64,000 nt of DNA from positions 248,001-312,000 of the forward strand of contig JAAFKA010000001.1 in the NCBI GenBank assembly GCA_013299115.1, given 5' to 3'. Each line of letters starts with the position of its first letter. The stretch's first letter is position 1. This stretch comes from Cytophagales bacterium (GTDB lineage: Bacteria > Bacteroidota > Bacteroidia > Cytophagales > Thermoflexibacteraceae). Below, in pieces: positions 7,907-17,450 of the stretch. Under the pieces are notes generated by a model, which saw only the letters and a list, made by a program, of their open reading frames with translations, was not told the DNA's origin and did not search any database. The translations under genes were made by a program, and so were the position numbers.

Positions 7907-10900
7907 CTATTCAATAATCCTGCACTTACCCACGCGGAGGTCTTGCTCTACACTCTTGAACTTCACATCTTTTTTCACTGTGCCATCGCCATACTGCACC
8001 GTTACTTTGTCGTTTCGGTTGGGTATTTTTACGGCTGTAACAGGTCGGGTTACAGGCGGAGGAGTCTGCTGCACAGGAGGCTGTTGCTGTCCGTTGCGTT
8101 TGTTGGGCTGTTGCGTTTCGTAAGAATCCTCTACGCTATGCACCTCATCTGCGTTTGCTTTTTGTTCTATTAGCTTTTGTTTGGGTGCTGCTTTTTGTAG
8201 CATTTCGCCTTCTTGCTCCAAGTGCATCATTTCCTCTATAAATCGTTGTTGGTTTTGCATTTCTTGTACGGCAGATGCGTGTTCGTCTTGTTTCAACAAA
8301 ACGGCTTTAGCCAAGAAAGATGAAATTTGTTCGTTTACATCGAGAATGAAAGACTCAAATAGTTTGTAAGCCTCAAATTTATAGACCAATAAAGGGTCTT
8401 TTTGCTCCAAACTTGCAAATTGTACTTGCTGGCGAAGGTCGTCCATATCTCTCAAGTGTTCTTTCCAAAGTTGGTCTATGAGGGCAAGCACCACGTTTTG
8501 CTCCATGTTCTGCACAAGGGCTTTGCCTTGCGTAGCCACAATCGCATAAAGATTTGCTCCTAATTGCAAGTTGCGTTTGCCATCAGTAAACACCAAATTG
8601 GCGTGTATGCGTGGGTCGTTGTTGGTCTGTGCCAATACATCTACCAACATAGGCATCAACAACTCAACGAGGTGTTGGTTTTTGTCTTGGTAGTGTTTGT
8701 ATGCCTCCGAGTACAATTTTTGGGCTATTTCGGCTGTTTTGCCTTTGCCAAACTCCTCTGTTGTTACGCCATGTGGCACAAAACCAAAATTGCCTGCTGC
8801 CATCACTTTGTAGTTTTCAAAATCACCTTTGTAGTTTTCGGCAAGGCTGCTGGCAACTCTCCTAAACATATTCATAATGTCTAAGCCCAATCTTTCGCCA
8901 TGCAAAGCATTTCTACGGATTTTATAGACCACTTCCCTCTGCATATTCATCACGTCGTCATACTCCAACAGTCTTTTACGCACTGCAAAGTTGTTTTCCT
9001 CTACTTTCTTCTGCGCCCTTTCTATGGACTTAGTTATCATGCTGTGCTGAATAACCTCACCTTCTTCTAAGCCCAACTTGTCCATAATGCTGGCAATACG
9101 GTCTGACCCAAAAAGTCGCATGAGGTCGTCTTCTAAGGAAACAAAGAATTGCGAACTACCCACATCACCCTGACGCCCCGACCTTCCTCTTAATTGCCTA
9201 TCTACGCGGCGAGATTCGTGTCTTTCTGTACCTATGATAGCCAAACCACCTGATTTTTTGGAGTCTGGTGTTAATTTTATGTCCGTACCACGACCCGCCA
9301 TGTTTGTCGCAATGGTTACGGTGCTTGGCATCCCTGCATTGGCTACAATTTCTGCCTCTTTTGCGTGTTGTTTGGCGTTGAGGACTTGGTGCTGAATGTT
9401 ACGCATACGCAACAAACGGCTGATTAACTCCGAATTTTCTACCGAAGTTGTACCCACCAATACAGGTCTGCCTGCGGCGGTAAGGGCTTGTATTTCTTCG
9501 GCTACGGCATTGTACTTTTCCCTTGCCGTTTTATACACTTTGTCCTCCATGTCTGCCCGCACTATTTTGCGGTTGGTAGGAATGACGACTACATCGAGTT
9601 TGTAAATATCCCAAAATTCGCCTGCTTCGGTTTCGGCTGTACCTGTCATACCCGCCAACTTGTGATACATACGGAAGTAGTTTTGCAACGTAACCGTAGC
9701 ATAAGTTTGGGTCGACTCCTCTATTTGTACGTTTTCTTTCGCCTCCAATGCTTGGTGCAAACCATCTGAATAACGGCGACCTTCTAAGACCCTGCCTGTT
9801 TGCTCATCTACAATTTTCACTTTGCCATCTGCCACTATATAATCCACGTCTTTTTCAAACATGGTGTAGGCTTTCAAAAGTTGTTGGACAATGTGAATCC
9901 GTTGTGTTTTAATGGAATAGTCCTCCATTAATTTTTCTTTCGCCAACACTTTTTCGTCATCATTCAAAGTTGCATTTTTCTCTATTTTGGAGATTTCCAT
10001 ACCCAAATTAGGCAATACGAAAAATGTTTTGTCGGCGGCTTCACCTGTCAAAAGAGCAATGCCGTTTTGGGTCAAGTCGATAGATTTATTTTTTTCCTCT
10101 ATCGTGAAAAACAAAGGCTTGTCGGCTTCGGGCATATTTCTGCCATTGTCCGATAAGTAATGATTTTCAGTCTTTTGCATCACTTGTTTCATACCTTGCT
10201 CACCCAAAAACTTAATCAAAGGGCGGTGTTTGGGCAAGCCCCTGTAAGCCCTGAACAAAGACAAACCACCTTCTTCGGTATCTCCTGCCTCTATTTTTTT
10301 CTTTGCTTCGGTCAAAAAGTTGTTAGTCAATTTGCGTTGCTCTTCCAATAACTTCACAATTCGAGGTTTGAGCAAGTGAAATTCTTGTTCGTCAGAGCCT
10401 TGCATCATAGGTCCCGAAATAATCAAAGGAGTACGTGCATCGTCCACCAAAACAGAGTCCACTTCGTCCACCATAGCAAAATAATGTTTGCGTTGCACCA
10501 ATTCATCAGGTGTCCGCACCATATTATCACGCAAATAATCGAAACCAAATTCGTTGTTTGTGCCGTAAGTAATATCGGCAGCGTAAGCCTGTCGTCTTTG
10601 TGGCGTATTGGGGTGGTGCTTGTCTATACAATCTACGTTCAAGCCGTGAAACTCCATCAACGGTGCCATCCATTCGCTATCACGTTTTGCCAAATAGTCG
10701 TTTACTGTTACAATGTGTACGCCTCTACCCGCCAAAGCACGCAAGTAAGCAGGCAAAGTAGCCACCAAAGTTTTACCTTCACCTGTTGCCATTTCTGCAA
10801 TTTTTCCTTGATGCAACACCACACCGCCAATCAACTGCACATCATAATGCACCATGTTCCACGTCATTTCTTGCCCCGCCACCAACCATTTGTTGAGCCA

Positions 10901-11374
10901 AATAGCTTGGTTGCCCTCTAAAACTACGCCCATGCGTCTGGTTGCAACGGCTATGTCGTGTTCGGTAGCCGTAACACTCAACTGTCCATTTTCGGTAAAC
11001 CTTCTGCTGGTTTCTTTCACCACCGCAAAAGCACGCGGCAACACCTCCATCAACACGACTTCGAGTTCTTGGTTGCGTTGTTTCTCCAATTCGTCTATCT
11101 GTTTAAAGATTGCCTCTTTTTGCAAAATAGATAAGTCCGTTTGGTCGGCAATTTGTTGGTGCAAATCAGCAATTTTGCCATCTATTTCTGCCAAATGTTT
11201 GGCTATGATAGCCTTTAATTCAGCCGTTTGGTTGCGGAGGTCGTCATCAGAGATGCTTTGCAATTTGTTATATTCGTCCCTCACCTGTTGGGTGTAAGGC
11301 AATATCTCCTTTAAATCTTTTTCAGCCTTTGTACCAAATACTTTGGCTATACTTTTGGTGATGAAATCAAACAT
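7907..11374 (-). CDS. secA: Preprotein translocase ATPase SecA
   Basis: SecA drives protein export through SecYEG using ATP. Motifs in order: the GEGKTLVATLPAYL Walker A region, the MVDEVDSVLVDDARTPLIISGP Walker B region, and the TNMAGRGTDIKL and GRSGRQGD helicase motifs. The protein, 1155 residues from ATG 11374, is longer than the E. coli enzyme, as is usual in Bacteroidota. It ends in a Gln/Pro-rich linker and a short conserved tail, without a CxCGSGKK-type zinc motif. An in-frame TTG 18 bp upstream is a less likely start. The partner secY is at 59312. Confidence 0.97.
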   Translation of the reverse strand: MFDFITKSIAKVFGTKAEKDLKEILPYTQQVRDEYNKLQSISDDDLRNQTAELKAIIAKHLAEIDGKIADLHQQIADQTDLSILQKEAIFKQIDELEKQRNQELEVVLMEVLPRAFAVVKETSRRFTENGQLSVTATEHDIAVATRRMGVVLEGNQAIWLNKWLVAGQEMTWNMVHYDVQLIGGVVLHQGKIAEMATGEGKTLVATLPAYLRALAGRGVHIVTVNDYLAKRDSEWMAPLMEFHGLNVDCIDKHHPNTPQRRQAYAADITYGTNNEFGFDYLRDNMVRTPDELVQRKHYFAMVDEVDSVLVDDARTPLIISGPMMQGSDEQEFHLLKPRIVKLLEEQRKLTNNFLTEAKKKIEAGDTEEGGLSLFRAYRGLPKHRPLIKFLGEQGMKQVMQKTENHYLSDNGRNMPEADKPLFFTIEEKNKSIDLTQNGIALLTGEAADKTFFVLPNLGMEISKIEKNATLNDDEKVLAKEKLMEDYSIKTQRIHIVQQLLKAYTMFEKDVDYIVADGKVKIVDEQTGRVLEGRRYSDGLHQALEAKENVQIEESTQTYATVTLQNYFRMYHKLAGMTGTAETEAGEFWDIYKLDVVVIPTNRKIVRADMEDKVYKTAREKYNAVAEEIQALTAAGRPVLVGTTSVENSELISRLLRMRNIQHQVLNAKQHAKEAEIVANAGMPSTVTIATNMAGRGTDIKLTPDSKKSGGLAIIGTERHESRRVDRQLRGRSGRQGDVGSSQFFVSLEDDLMRLFGSDRIASIMDKLGLEEGEVIQHSMITKSIERAQKKVEENNFAVRKRLLEYDDVMNMQREVVYKIRRNALHGERLGLDIMNMFRRVASSLAENYKGDFENYKVMAAGNFGFVPHGVTTEEFGKGKTAEIAQKLYSEAYKHYQDKNQHLVELLMPMLVDVLAQTNNDPRIHANLVFTDGKRNLQLGANLYAIVATQGKALVQNMEQNVVLALIDQLWKEHLRDMDDLRQQVQFASLEQKDPLLVYKFEAYKLFESFILDVNEQISSFLAKAVLLKQDEHASAVQEMQNQQRFIEEMMHLEQEGEMLQKAAPKQKLIEQKANADEVHSVEDSYETQQPNKRNGQQQPPVQQTPPPVTRPVTAVKIPNRNDKVTVQYGDGTVKKDVKFKSVEQDLRVGKCRIIE

Positions 11375-11469
11375 ATTTTTATTAGTTACCAATAAAAGCT
11401 AATAACTTAAATAGTGCCATTTTTGCTATTCCTGCAATTTTGTCAGGTTGTTAAACACAAAAAACGGTG

Positions 11470-11477
11470 CAAATATA
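11470..11477 (-). promoter_or_regulatory. Putative secA promoter -7 box
   Basis: On the minus strand the box reads TATATTTG, matching TAnnTTTG, and a TTG lies 20 bp upstream (plus-strand CAA at 11498-11500), a good Bacteroidota -33/-7 arrangement. The box is about 95 bp upstream of the secA start. Confidence 0.6.
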
Positions 11478-11555
11478 AAAAAGATTAAGAGGTTTTGCAA
11501 AATTGCACGAATTTAATTGTGTGGGAAGTGCAAACATGGAGGGAATCTATAATTT

Positions 11556-12260
11556 TTAATAATCCTGTATTTTGGGGTGTAGCATCAATTCATCTACAAC
11601 TACGTGCTGCGGTGCTTGCACTGCATACCAAACAGCTTCTGCCACATCTTCGGGTTTAAGCCATTCTTTTTTGCGGGTTTCGCCTTGCGTGCTACCTGCA
11701 AAATAGGTATCTGTCATACCAGGGTAGATGCACGTAACCCGAATGCCCAGAGGTCTTACTTCTTTTCTAAGAGCAGACGCAAAGGCATCTTGGGCAAATT
11801 TGCTGGCACAGTACAAACTTCCATGGGCAAAAGTTCTTTTGGATACATCAGAGGCAATCATCACAATATGTCCATAGTGTTGTTGGGTCATGGCGGGCAA
11901 TACAGCTTTGGTACACAAAAAAGTGCCTTTTACGTTAATGTCCATTACCATATCCCACTCGGCTGCGGTGGTTTGCTCCACACTTTTGAAAATACCCATG
12001 CCCGCATTGTTTACCAGCACGTCTATACGCCCAAAGGTTTTAAAAGTTTCCTTGCAAGCAAATTGGACTTGTTCCTCGTCTGTCACATCTGCCACAAAAT
12101 ACGTAGCTTTGCCTCCTTGTTTGCCAATTTGCTCCGTTAAAGCTGCCAATTCCTCCGCTTTGCGTGCCACCAAAACCACCTGCCACCCTTTGTGAGCAAA
12201 TAAAAGTGCTATGGATTTGCCTATTCCTTTGGAAGCCCCTGTAATTAAAATAGTTTGCAT
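11556..12260 (-). CDS. Short-chain dehydrogenase/reductase (SDR) family oxidoreductase
   Basis: This is a classical SDR of 234 residues. The N-terminal TGASKGIGKSIA is the glycine-rich nucleotide-binding motif, NNAGMG is the structural motif, and the catalytic Ser and YxxxK are present (YCASK). These are NAD(P)H-dependent oxidoreductases; the substrate cannot be deduced. The Arg in VARKAEE after the second strand suggests NADP(H) preference, an inference. It lies downstream of truB on the same strand, with a hairpin between them. Confidence 0.9.
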   Translation of the reverse strand: MQTILITGASKGIGKSIALLFAHKGWQVVLVARKAEELAALTEQIGKQGGKATYFVADVTDEEQVQFACKETFKTFGRIDVLVNNAGMGIFKSVEQTTAAEWDMVMDINVKGTFLCTKAVLPAMTQQHYGHIVMIASDVSKRTFAHGSLYCASKFAQDAFASALRKEVRPLGIRVTCIYPGMTDTYFAGSTQGETRKKEWLKPEDVAEAVWYAVQAPQHVVVDELMLHPKIQDY

Positions 12261-12278
12261 TGGTTATTGTATCAATGT

Positions 12279-12302
12279 TGTAACATACGCTTTAGCGTGT
12301 GC
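12279..12302. repeat. Dispersed CGCTTTAGCG repeat, single copy
   Basis: The element TTGTAACATACGCTTTAGCG and flanking bases closely match, in reverse complement, the 31-bp unit repeated twice at 46555-46616. The core ACGCTTTAGCGT is a small palindrome. Confidence 0.6.
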
Positions 12303-12304
12303 AA

Positions 12305-12344
12305 TTTTACACTTTCCAAGTCTTAAAGACTTGGAAAGTGTAAA
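12305..12344. terminator. Perfect 40-bp palindrome, likely terminator of truB
   Basis: The arms at 12305-12324 and 12325-12344 are perfectly complementary over 20 bp (TTTTACACTTTCCAAGTCTT and its complement) with no loop base to spare. The T-rich ends on both strands make it terminator-like. It sits between truB and the SDR gene, both on the minus strand. Confidence 0.6.
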
Positions 12345-12359
12345 AATTTGCTGCTATTG

Positions 12360-13025
12360 CTATTTTTTTATTTTCTCAATAAACTCCTCCAACTGCCATG
12401 CTTGCTGCACATCGAAAGTGCCTATTTTTGTCCGCCGCAAAGCAGCCAAATAGGCACCTACGCCTAATACTTCGCCAAAATCACGCACCAAACTCCGAAT
12501 ATACGTACCTTTCGAGCAAACAATTCGAAACTGAACAGAAGGCAAATTGATAGCAGTCAATTCAAATTCTTTAATTTCTACTTGTCTTGGTTTTACTTCT
12601 TTTTCTATTCCTTTGCGTGCAAATTCGTATGCTCTTTTGCCGTCTATCCAAACAGCAGAATGTAAGGGCGGCGTTTGCGAAATAATACCCATAAAAGGTT
12701 GCGTAGCAGCCAAAATCTGTGCTGTGGTAAGGTGGGCGATGCTCTGGTGATTTTCTACGGCAGTTTCCAAATCTACAGAAGGTGTGGTAGCCCCCAAAAT
12801 CAATTCGCCTGTATATTCTTTCTCAGCATCTTGGTAGTTGTTGATTTCCTTAGTTTTTTTGCCCGTACACAAAATAAGCAAACCTGTTGCTAAAGGGTCT
12901 AACGTACCAGCATGACCTATTTTTTTGAATTTTAGCGTATTGCTTATCTTGCGAACTACGTCAAAAGATGTCCACCGATACGGTTTGTCTATCAACAATA
13001 CTTCGCCAGTTTCGAAGTTAAACAT
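12360..13025 (-). CDS. truB: tRNA pseudouridine(55) synthase TruB
   Basis: TruB makes pseudouridine 55 in the T-loop of tRNAs. The N-terminal LLIDKPYRWTSFDVV motif and the catalytic block HAGTLDPLATGLL (catalytic Asp) are present, followed by GKKTKEINNYQDAEKEY and CSKGTYIRSLVRDFG. The 221-residue length fits the short Bacteroidota form lacking a long PUA domain. The gene starts 17 bp after ricT ends, so the two are probably co-transcribed. Confidence 0.95.
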   Translation of the reverse strand: MFNFETGEVLLIDKPYRWTSFDVVRKISNTLKFKKIGHAGTLDPLATGLLILCTGKKTKEINNYQDAEKEYTGELILGATTPSVDLETAVENHQSIAHLTTAQILAATQPFMGIISQTPPLHSAVWIDGKRAYEFARKGIEKEVKPRQVEIKEFELTAINLPSVQFRIVCSKGTYIRSLVRDFGEVLGVGAYLAALRRTKIGTFDVQQAWQLEEFIEKIKK

Positions 13026-13042
13026 GGCGTATGAAAATATGT

Positions 13043-14242
13043 TTATTTTGTTTTCTTTTTGGGTGCTGGTTTAGGATTTTTCTGTTGTGTGCCGTTGCCT
13101 CTGGCTCTGTTTGCCATATCTTTGGCTATTTTTTTGCGTTGCTCCTCGTTTGCGTTGCGTTTTCTGTCGGCTTCGTTCAGATTTTTGCCTTTTTCGGTTA
13201 CTGCCTGTGTATTTTGAGTAAGCATCTCCGTAGTCAAAGTTGGCACTATGATTCCTTTGGCGTTTTGCTCCAAGATATGCGTAGCCTGTGCAGCCGTCAT
13301 CGGATACCAAGTGCTTTCGGTGTCGTAGCTAAACCACAATATTTTTTTGAAAATATCGGTTTTTTGCAAGTGTGCCAATCCGCCTTCGGTTTGCAAAGGT
13401 TTTTCTATTTTGGGTATGTCCACCAAGGCATCGAGGTAAGTTTCCAATTCGTAGTTGAGGCAACATTTCAATCTGCCACACTGCCCCGAAAGTTTTACAG
13501 GGTTTAACGAAAGGTTTTGGTAACGAGCAGCAGCCGTAGATACACTCTTGAAGTCGGTAAGCCAAGTGGAGCAGCACAATTCTCTGCCACAAGCCCCGAT
13601 TCCACCCAAACGACCAGCTTCTTGACGTAAGCTGATTTGCCTCATCTCTACTCTGATTTTGAACTCCGCAGCCAAAATTTTTATCAATTCTCTGAAATCC
13701 ACCCTGTCGTCTGCCGAATAAAAGAAAGTAGCTTTGGTATTATCTGCCTGATATTCAACGTCTGACAACTTCATATTGATTTGCAACTCCTCTATAATTT
13801 GCCGACTACGAAACAGCGTAGGGTTTTCACGATTGCGAGATTCGTGAAATTTCTCCATATCTTTTTCCGTAGCTATTCGGTAAATAGTTTTCAGTTGGTT
13901 GTCGTTTTTTACCTTTTTTCGCAGCATTTGCAGCCTGACCAATTCGCCTTGCAGCGTAATTTCGCCTACGTGATGTCCGCCACCCGCATCTATCACAACT
14001 AAATCTCCTGTGGTAAGGTCTAAACCTGCTGTATTGCGGTAAAAATCTTTTCTACCACTTTTAAAACGTATTTCTACTACGTCAAATCGTTGTTGGGCGG
14101 GCAACTCCATGTTGCTCAACCAATCAAAAACATTCATTTTATTACAACCGCCAGTGCCACAAGCCCCATTGTTTCGACAGCCCGAAACTTTGCCGTCTTT
14201 TTTGGTGCTGCACCCACCGACTCCGCAAGAACTACAAGCCAT
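13043..14242 (-). CDS. ricT: RicT/YaaT-like PSP1 domain protein
   Basis: The PSP1 C-terminal domain is recognisable by the GGIGACGRELCCSTWL and SGQCGRLKCCLNYE Cys motifs. In Bacillus, RicT works with RicA and RicF as an Fe-S complex that affects RNA processing and development; no ricA/F genes are nearby. The N-terminal 35 residues are Cys-rich (CSSCGVGGCS, then CRNNGACGTGGC), a typical Bacteroidota extension likely to bind metal. The C-terminal tail is basic and low-complexity. truB follows directly. Confidence 0.88.
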   Translation of the reverse strand: MACSSCGVGGCSTKKDGKVSGCRNNGACGTGGCNKMNVFDWLSNMELPAQQRFDVVEIRFKSGRKDFYRNTAGLDLTTGDLVVIDAGGGHHVGEITLQGELVRLQMLRKKVKNDNQLKTIYRIATEKDMEKFHESRNRENPTLFRSRQIIEELQINMKLSDVEYQADNTKATFFYSADDRVDFRELIKILAAEFKIRVEMRQISLRQEAGRLGGIGACGRELCCSTWLTDFKSVSTAAARYQNLSLNPVKLSGQCGRLKCCLNYELETYLDALVDIPKIEKPLQTEGGLAHLQKTDIFKKILWFSYDTESTWYPMTAAQATHILEQNAKGIIVPTLTTEMLTQNTQAVTEKGKNLNEADRKRNANEEQRKKIAKDMANRARGNGTQQKNPKPAPKKKTK

Positions 14243-14272
14243 AGTAAAGTAAGTTAAATATTAGAAACTGTA

Positions 14273-14292
14273 GTGCGGACTTCAGTCCGCAC
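14273..14292. repeat. Perfect GTGCGGACT hairpin
   Basis: The arms GTGCGGACT and AGTCCGCAC are separated by TC. It lies in the 142-bp gap between the AIPR gene and ricT, about 30 bp upstream of ricT, and may be a dispersed repeat or the start of an AIPR terminator. Confidence 0.5.
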
Positions 14293-14317
14293 AATTCCAC
14301 ACAATTCGGACAAATTT

Positions 14318-14342
14318 ATCGGACACTTTTAAAGTGTCTGAT
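14318..14342. repeat. Palindrome on the downstream side of the AIPR gene
   Basis: ATCGGACACTTTTAAAGTG and the following bases form a near-perfect palindrome. Together with the preceding GGACAAATTT it is similar, in inverted orientation, to the element at 16376-16402 on the other side of the AIPR gene. Confidence 0.6.
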
Positions 14343-14384
14343 AATTACTTTTCCTAACAGTTTTTGCAAAGATAGATAATAAAC

Positions 14385-16259
14385 CTATTGCTCTGTATTA
14401 TTTTCTGGAATTTCTATTTTTTCAATATCCTCTGCCTCAAAAGATAGGGTTTCAAAGTGTTCTTTACAGATTTGGGCAAATGGGCGGAGTTGCTCGTTTA
14501 AAACCTCTTTTTGCAAACTAAGGGCATTATCAGATTCCGTAAAGATAAAAAAGAGCATTTTTTTTAAAATATGTCCTTCTTTATCAAAATAATACCTTTT
14601 TATCAACCTATTTAGGTCTGCATTTTTGCCGTATTTTTTTTCGCTATATCTCTCTATAATAATTTTCATAAAATTCAAGCAAAACCACGTATTCGATACT
14701 AAATGTTCAGATTGAATAAATTGATTGTGAATTAGATGAAGCCACATAAGTTGTAAAGGTACTTGTTGTTCTAAAAATCTTTTAATAAATAAAGCACTCA
14801 ATAATTTATTAAAATTTACAGATTGATTAAAAACTAATTCATATAAACCATTAAATTGTTCAGTTTGTGAAACAAATAGTGGATTTATATGATTTATTTC
14901 AAATACTTCTGCCACTGCCATATCATTGATAGCATAAGGGTTTTGTAGCCAAAAAGCTATATAAGCCTTTGCAAATTCACTACTTTTTATCACTTCCACA
15001 CCTTTTGGCACTACTCTAAATTCTCCTCGTCTTTTTTCGTACCAATAATTGGTTTTAAAAGACTCCTCTTGTAGCCTAACCTGCACTGCATCATTTGCCC
15101 AAAAATCTCTGTCTTCCATCGGATTTTGGGAGTTGGTATAACGAGTAATTTCCAAATTAATGTCGTCATTGTTTGACCGAATGAGTCGAAAGTTGATTTT
15201 TACTTCCAAATCCATAATTTCACGTTGCCCTTCGGTTGCATTTTTGTAGGCTGCATAAACAGAATAGACGGTTTGGGCACCGTTGATAATTTGCAAACCA
15301 CGCAACTCGGCTACTTGGCTGTCAAATCCAATGGGTTTGATTAGTTTGGAAATGGCAGTAACACCGTTGTTAAAGTACCAAAACATTTCAGGTTTTTTGT
15401 GCAGCGTATCTACAATGGCTTGATTGTAATTAGATTCGGGCAGCGGATTGCGTACATTGCTAAAAAACAAAGAAAATTTATACTTTTCAAACAGTTCAAA
15501 AATAGTTTTGGGTTTAAGTAACAAAAGATAAGCCTCATAAGGTTTTTCTATTTTGAGGTGGTCGCCTTTGCCCATAGAGTTTTCTGTTCTTTCTATTGGC
15601 AAAATTATTTTATCGTCAGTCGGGTTAGCATATTTGTAAGCCAGCGGATTGTTTACCTCTATTTGTTTGTAAGTAAATTCTATGTAATCTCGCCGCAATC
15701 TTTCTATGTCCATTACCTCTATTTTGCAAGGAAAATAAGCATTTTCGAAGTTTCGTAAATGTTCATTTACTTCCTCATTGTGTGGCAATAAACCCAAAAA
15801 AATAAATTTGACAGCCCCGCCCTTTTTTACTCTGTGTTCGTGCAGGTCATCGAGCCTTTGGTTAAAAAGTTGGTTGTTGCCTTTTCTTTTATCTTTCCTA
15901 AAAATAGATTCAAAATCTATCATAGCTTTTTTCACCTCATCAGCACTTATTTTCTCTATTTGATTGTCTTCTTTTAGTTTGGGTTTTACATTCCATTTCG
16001 ATTGAATAACATAAAAAATTTCCTCTCCATTTTCTTGGTTAGAAAAAATAATATCGCAAGAACTATCATCTTTGCCGTCTGTGATATAATCTTTGAAAAT
16101 TTTGGTAGGAGCATACATTTTCAGAAACCAAATCAACAACGCATAACCTTTTTGTTGGTTGGCTTGTTTGAGGTTTTTTTCTGCAATATCTGCCTGATTT
16201 TGGGCTATAATTTCCTCTAACTCTTGGTTGATAATATCGTAAAACTGGTCTAAAATCAT
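14385..16259 (-). CDS. AIPR-family abortive infection phage-resistance protein
   Basis: The middle of this 624-residue protein matches the AIPR family: the segment FFSNVRNPLPESNYNQAI, then FWYFNNGVTAI, then LQIINGAQTVYSVY, and ITRYTNSQNPM. AIPR proteins are linked to abortive phage resistance. The N-terminus contains a possible PD-(D/E)XK nuclease core: Asp69 in DDSSCDIIF and Gln86-Ser-Lys88 in YVIQSKW, with Gln replacing the usual Glu. It stands alone between related palindromes (14318, 16376), consistent with acquisition as a cassette, which is inference. Confidence 0.85.
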   Translation of the reverse strand: MILDQFYDIINQELEEIIAQNQADIAEKNLKQANQQKGYALLIWFLKMYAPTKIFKDYITDGKDDSSCDIIFSNQENGEEIFYVIQSKWNVKPKLKEDNQIEKISADEVKKAMIDFESIFRKDKRKGNNQLFNQRLDDLHEHRVKKGGAVKFIFLGLLPHNEEVNEHLRNFENAYFPCKIEVMDIERLRRDYIEFTYKQIEVNNPLAYKYANPTDDKIILPIERTENSMGKGDHLKIEKPYEAYLLLLKPKTIFELFEKYKFSLFFSNVRNPLPESNYNQAIVDTLHKKPEMFWYFNNGVTAISKLIKPIGFDSQVAELRGLQIINGAQTVYSVYAAYKNATEGQREIMDLEVKINFRLIRSNNDDINLEITRYTNSQNPMEDRDFWANDAVQVRLQEESFKTNYWYEKRRGEFRVVPKGVEVIKSSEFAKAYIAFWLQNPYAINDMAVAEVFEINHINPLFVSQTEQFNGLYELVFNQSVNFNKLLSALFIKRFLEQQVPLQLMWLHLIHNQFIQSEHLVSNTWFCLNFMKIIIERYSEKKYGKNADLNRLIKRYYFDKEGHILKKMLFFIFTESDNALSLQKEVLNEQLRPFAQICKEHFETLSFEAEDIEKIEIPENNTEQ

Positions 16260-16353
16260 TTTGATAAGTTATTTCAACAACTCGCAAGGTAATAAAAACC
16301 AACTAAAAACACAACTTATTTGCAAAGAGCAAAAAAATATAACAAAGATTTTC

Positions 16354-16361
16354 TATTTTTG
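16354..16361 (+). promoter_or_regulatory. Putative -7 box for the methyltransferase gene
   Basis: TATTTTTG matches TAnnTTTG and lies 81 bp upstream of the methyltransferase start codon. The AIPR-side palindrome lies between box and gene and would be in the transcribed leader. Confidence 0.45.
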
Positions 16362-16375
16362 CATACGAAACCAAT

Positions 16376-16402
16376 TATCGGATACTTTTGAAGTATCGGA
16401 TA
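16376..16402. repeat. Palindrome on the upstream side of the AIPR gene
   Basis: TATCGGATAC and GTATCGGATA are near-complementary arms around TTTTGA, with one mismatch. With the neighbouring TTTGTCC it aligns in inverted orientation with the element at 14318, so the AIPR gene sits between inverted copies. Confidence 0.6.
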
Positions 16403-16442
16403 AGTTTGTCCCTTACTTCAAAGTAATTTTACAATTAAGTTT

Positions 16443-17366
16443 ATGTCGACCAACTTACAACAACAAATAGAAAACAGTTTAGAACAAATTAACAAAATTT
16501 TTCCTGTTCAAGCTATTCTAAATCAAGAAGTTACCAAAAGTTTTATTCGCAATTATCATACATACAGCAGTTGGGGTTACAAATATTTGCACTCACGCGA
16601 AGGTTCACTGCATTTGGCTATGAACTACGAAGGTTATTTTACACCACAAGGTTTTTATGAGCAGACCCGCATCATTCACCAGTTCTTGGAGGCTTATCCT
16701 GCCCACACGCAAGTTCTCGAATTAGGTTCTGGCAATGGTTTCAATACCATAGATTTGGCAAAGAAAAATCCACAACGCCACTTTACAGGCTTAGACCTTA
16801 CGCCTGCTTCGCTGCGAACTGCCCGCCAAAAAAGTGCAAAACTAAGCAACACAAGGTTTACAGAAGGTGATTTTCAACAGTTGCCTTTTGGCGATGAAAG
16901 TTTTGATGTAGTCTTCGAAATAGAGGCTCTTTCTCATGCCAACCAACCCCAAAAAGCCTTGCAAGAAGCCTATCGGGTGCTAAAACCCAATGGATTGCTG
17001 ATAGCCATAGACGGTTTTCGTTACCCAAATTTTGAGCAACAACCCACCAGCATACAAAAAGCAGCCCAGTTGGTAGAGATAACAATGGCGGTGCAGCAAG
17101 GCGTGGAGATACAAGATTGGATAAAAATGGCAAATCAAATAGGCTTTGCGTTGCAAGAACAGGCAGATTATTCGGCTTTTGTCATTCCTAATTTGACCCG
17201 ACTTTGTAATATGGCAAAGGAATATTTTTATCCTACTTGGCGTGCAAAATTGCTTAAACTACTGTTACCCACACACTTAGCCAAAAATGCAGTAGCTGGT
17301 TTGCTCATCGGGGCTACTGTCAAAGCAAAAGCACAAGGGTATTTTAAGGTAGTGTTGCAAAAGTAA
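16443..17366 (+). CDS. Class I SAM-dependent methyltransferase
   Basis: The 307-residue protein has a Rossmann methyltransferase core: motif I VLELGSGNGFNT (SAM binding), then GLDLTPASL, DFQQLPFGDESFDVVFEIE and VLKPNGLLIAIDGF, in Methyltransf_11 style. The substrate is unknown; the layout resembles small-molecule or lipid methyltransferases. A C-terminal region with LLKLLLPTHLAKNAVAGLL may associate with a membrane. The nearest neighbour is a convergent acyltransferase gene. Confidence 0.85.
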   Translation: MSTNLQQQIENSLEQINKIFPVQAILNQEVTKSFIRNYHTYSSWGYKYLHSREGSLHLAMNYEGYFTPQGFYEQTRIIHQFLEAYPAHTQVLELGSGNGFNTIDLAKKNPQRHFTGLDLTPASLRTARQKSAKLSNTRFTEGDFQQLPFGDESFDVVFEIEALSHANQPQKALQEAYRVLKPNGLLIAIDGFRYPNFEQQPTSIQKAAQLVEITMAVQQGVEIQDWIKMANQIGFALQEQADYSAFVIPNLTRLCNMAKEYFYPTWRAKLLKLLLPTHLAKNAVAGLLIGATVKAKAQGYFKVVLQK

Positions 17367-17386
17367 GAGTTGTCTAATATAGTGGT

Positions 17387-17433
17387 TTCAGGTTTCTCAA
17401 AACCGCAAGACTTCGGGTTTTGAGAAATCCAAA
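17387..17433. repeat. Hairpin repeat of the GGTTTCTCAAAACC family
   Basis: GGTTTCTCAAAACC at 17391 and the inverted GGGTTTTGAGAAATCC near 17415 are degenerate members of the family that forms arrays at 34428-34612 and 35611-35803. It lies between convergent genes and may serve as a terminator. Confidence 0.65.
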
Positions 17434-17450
17434 ACACCTTAGTTGAACAG

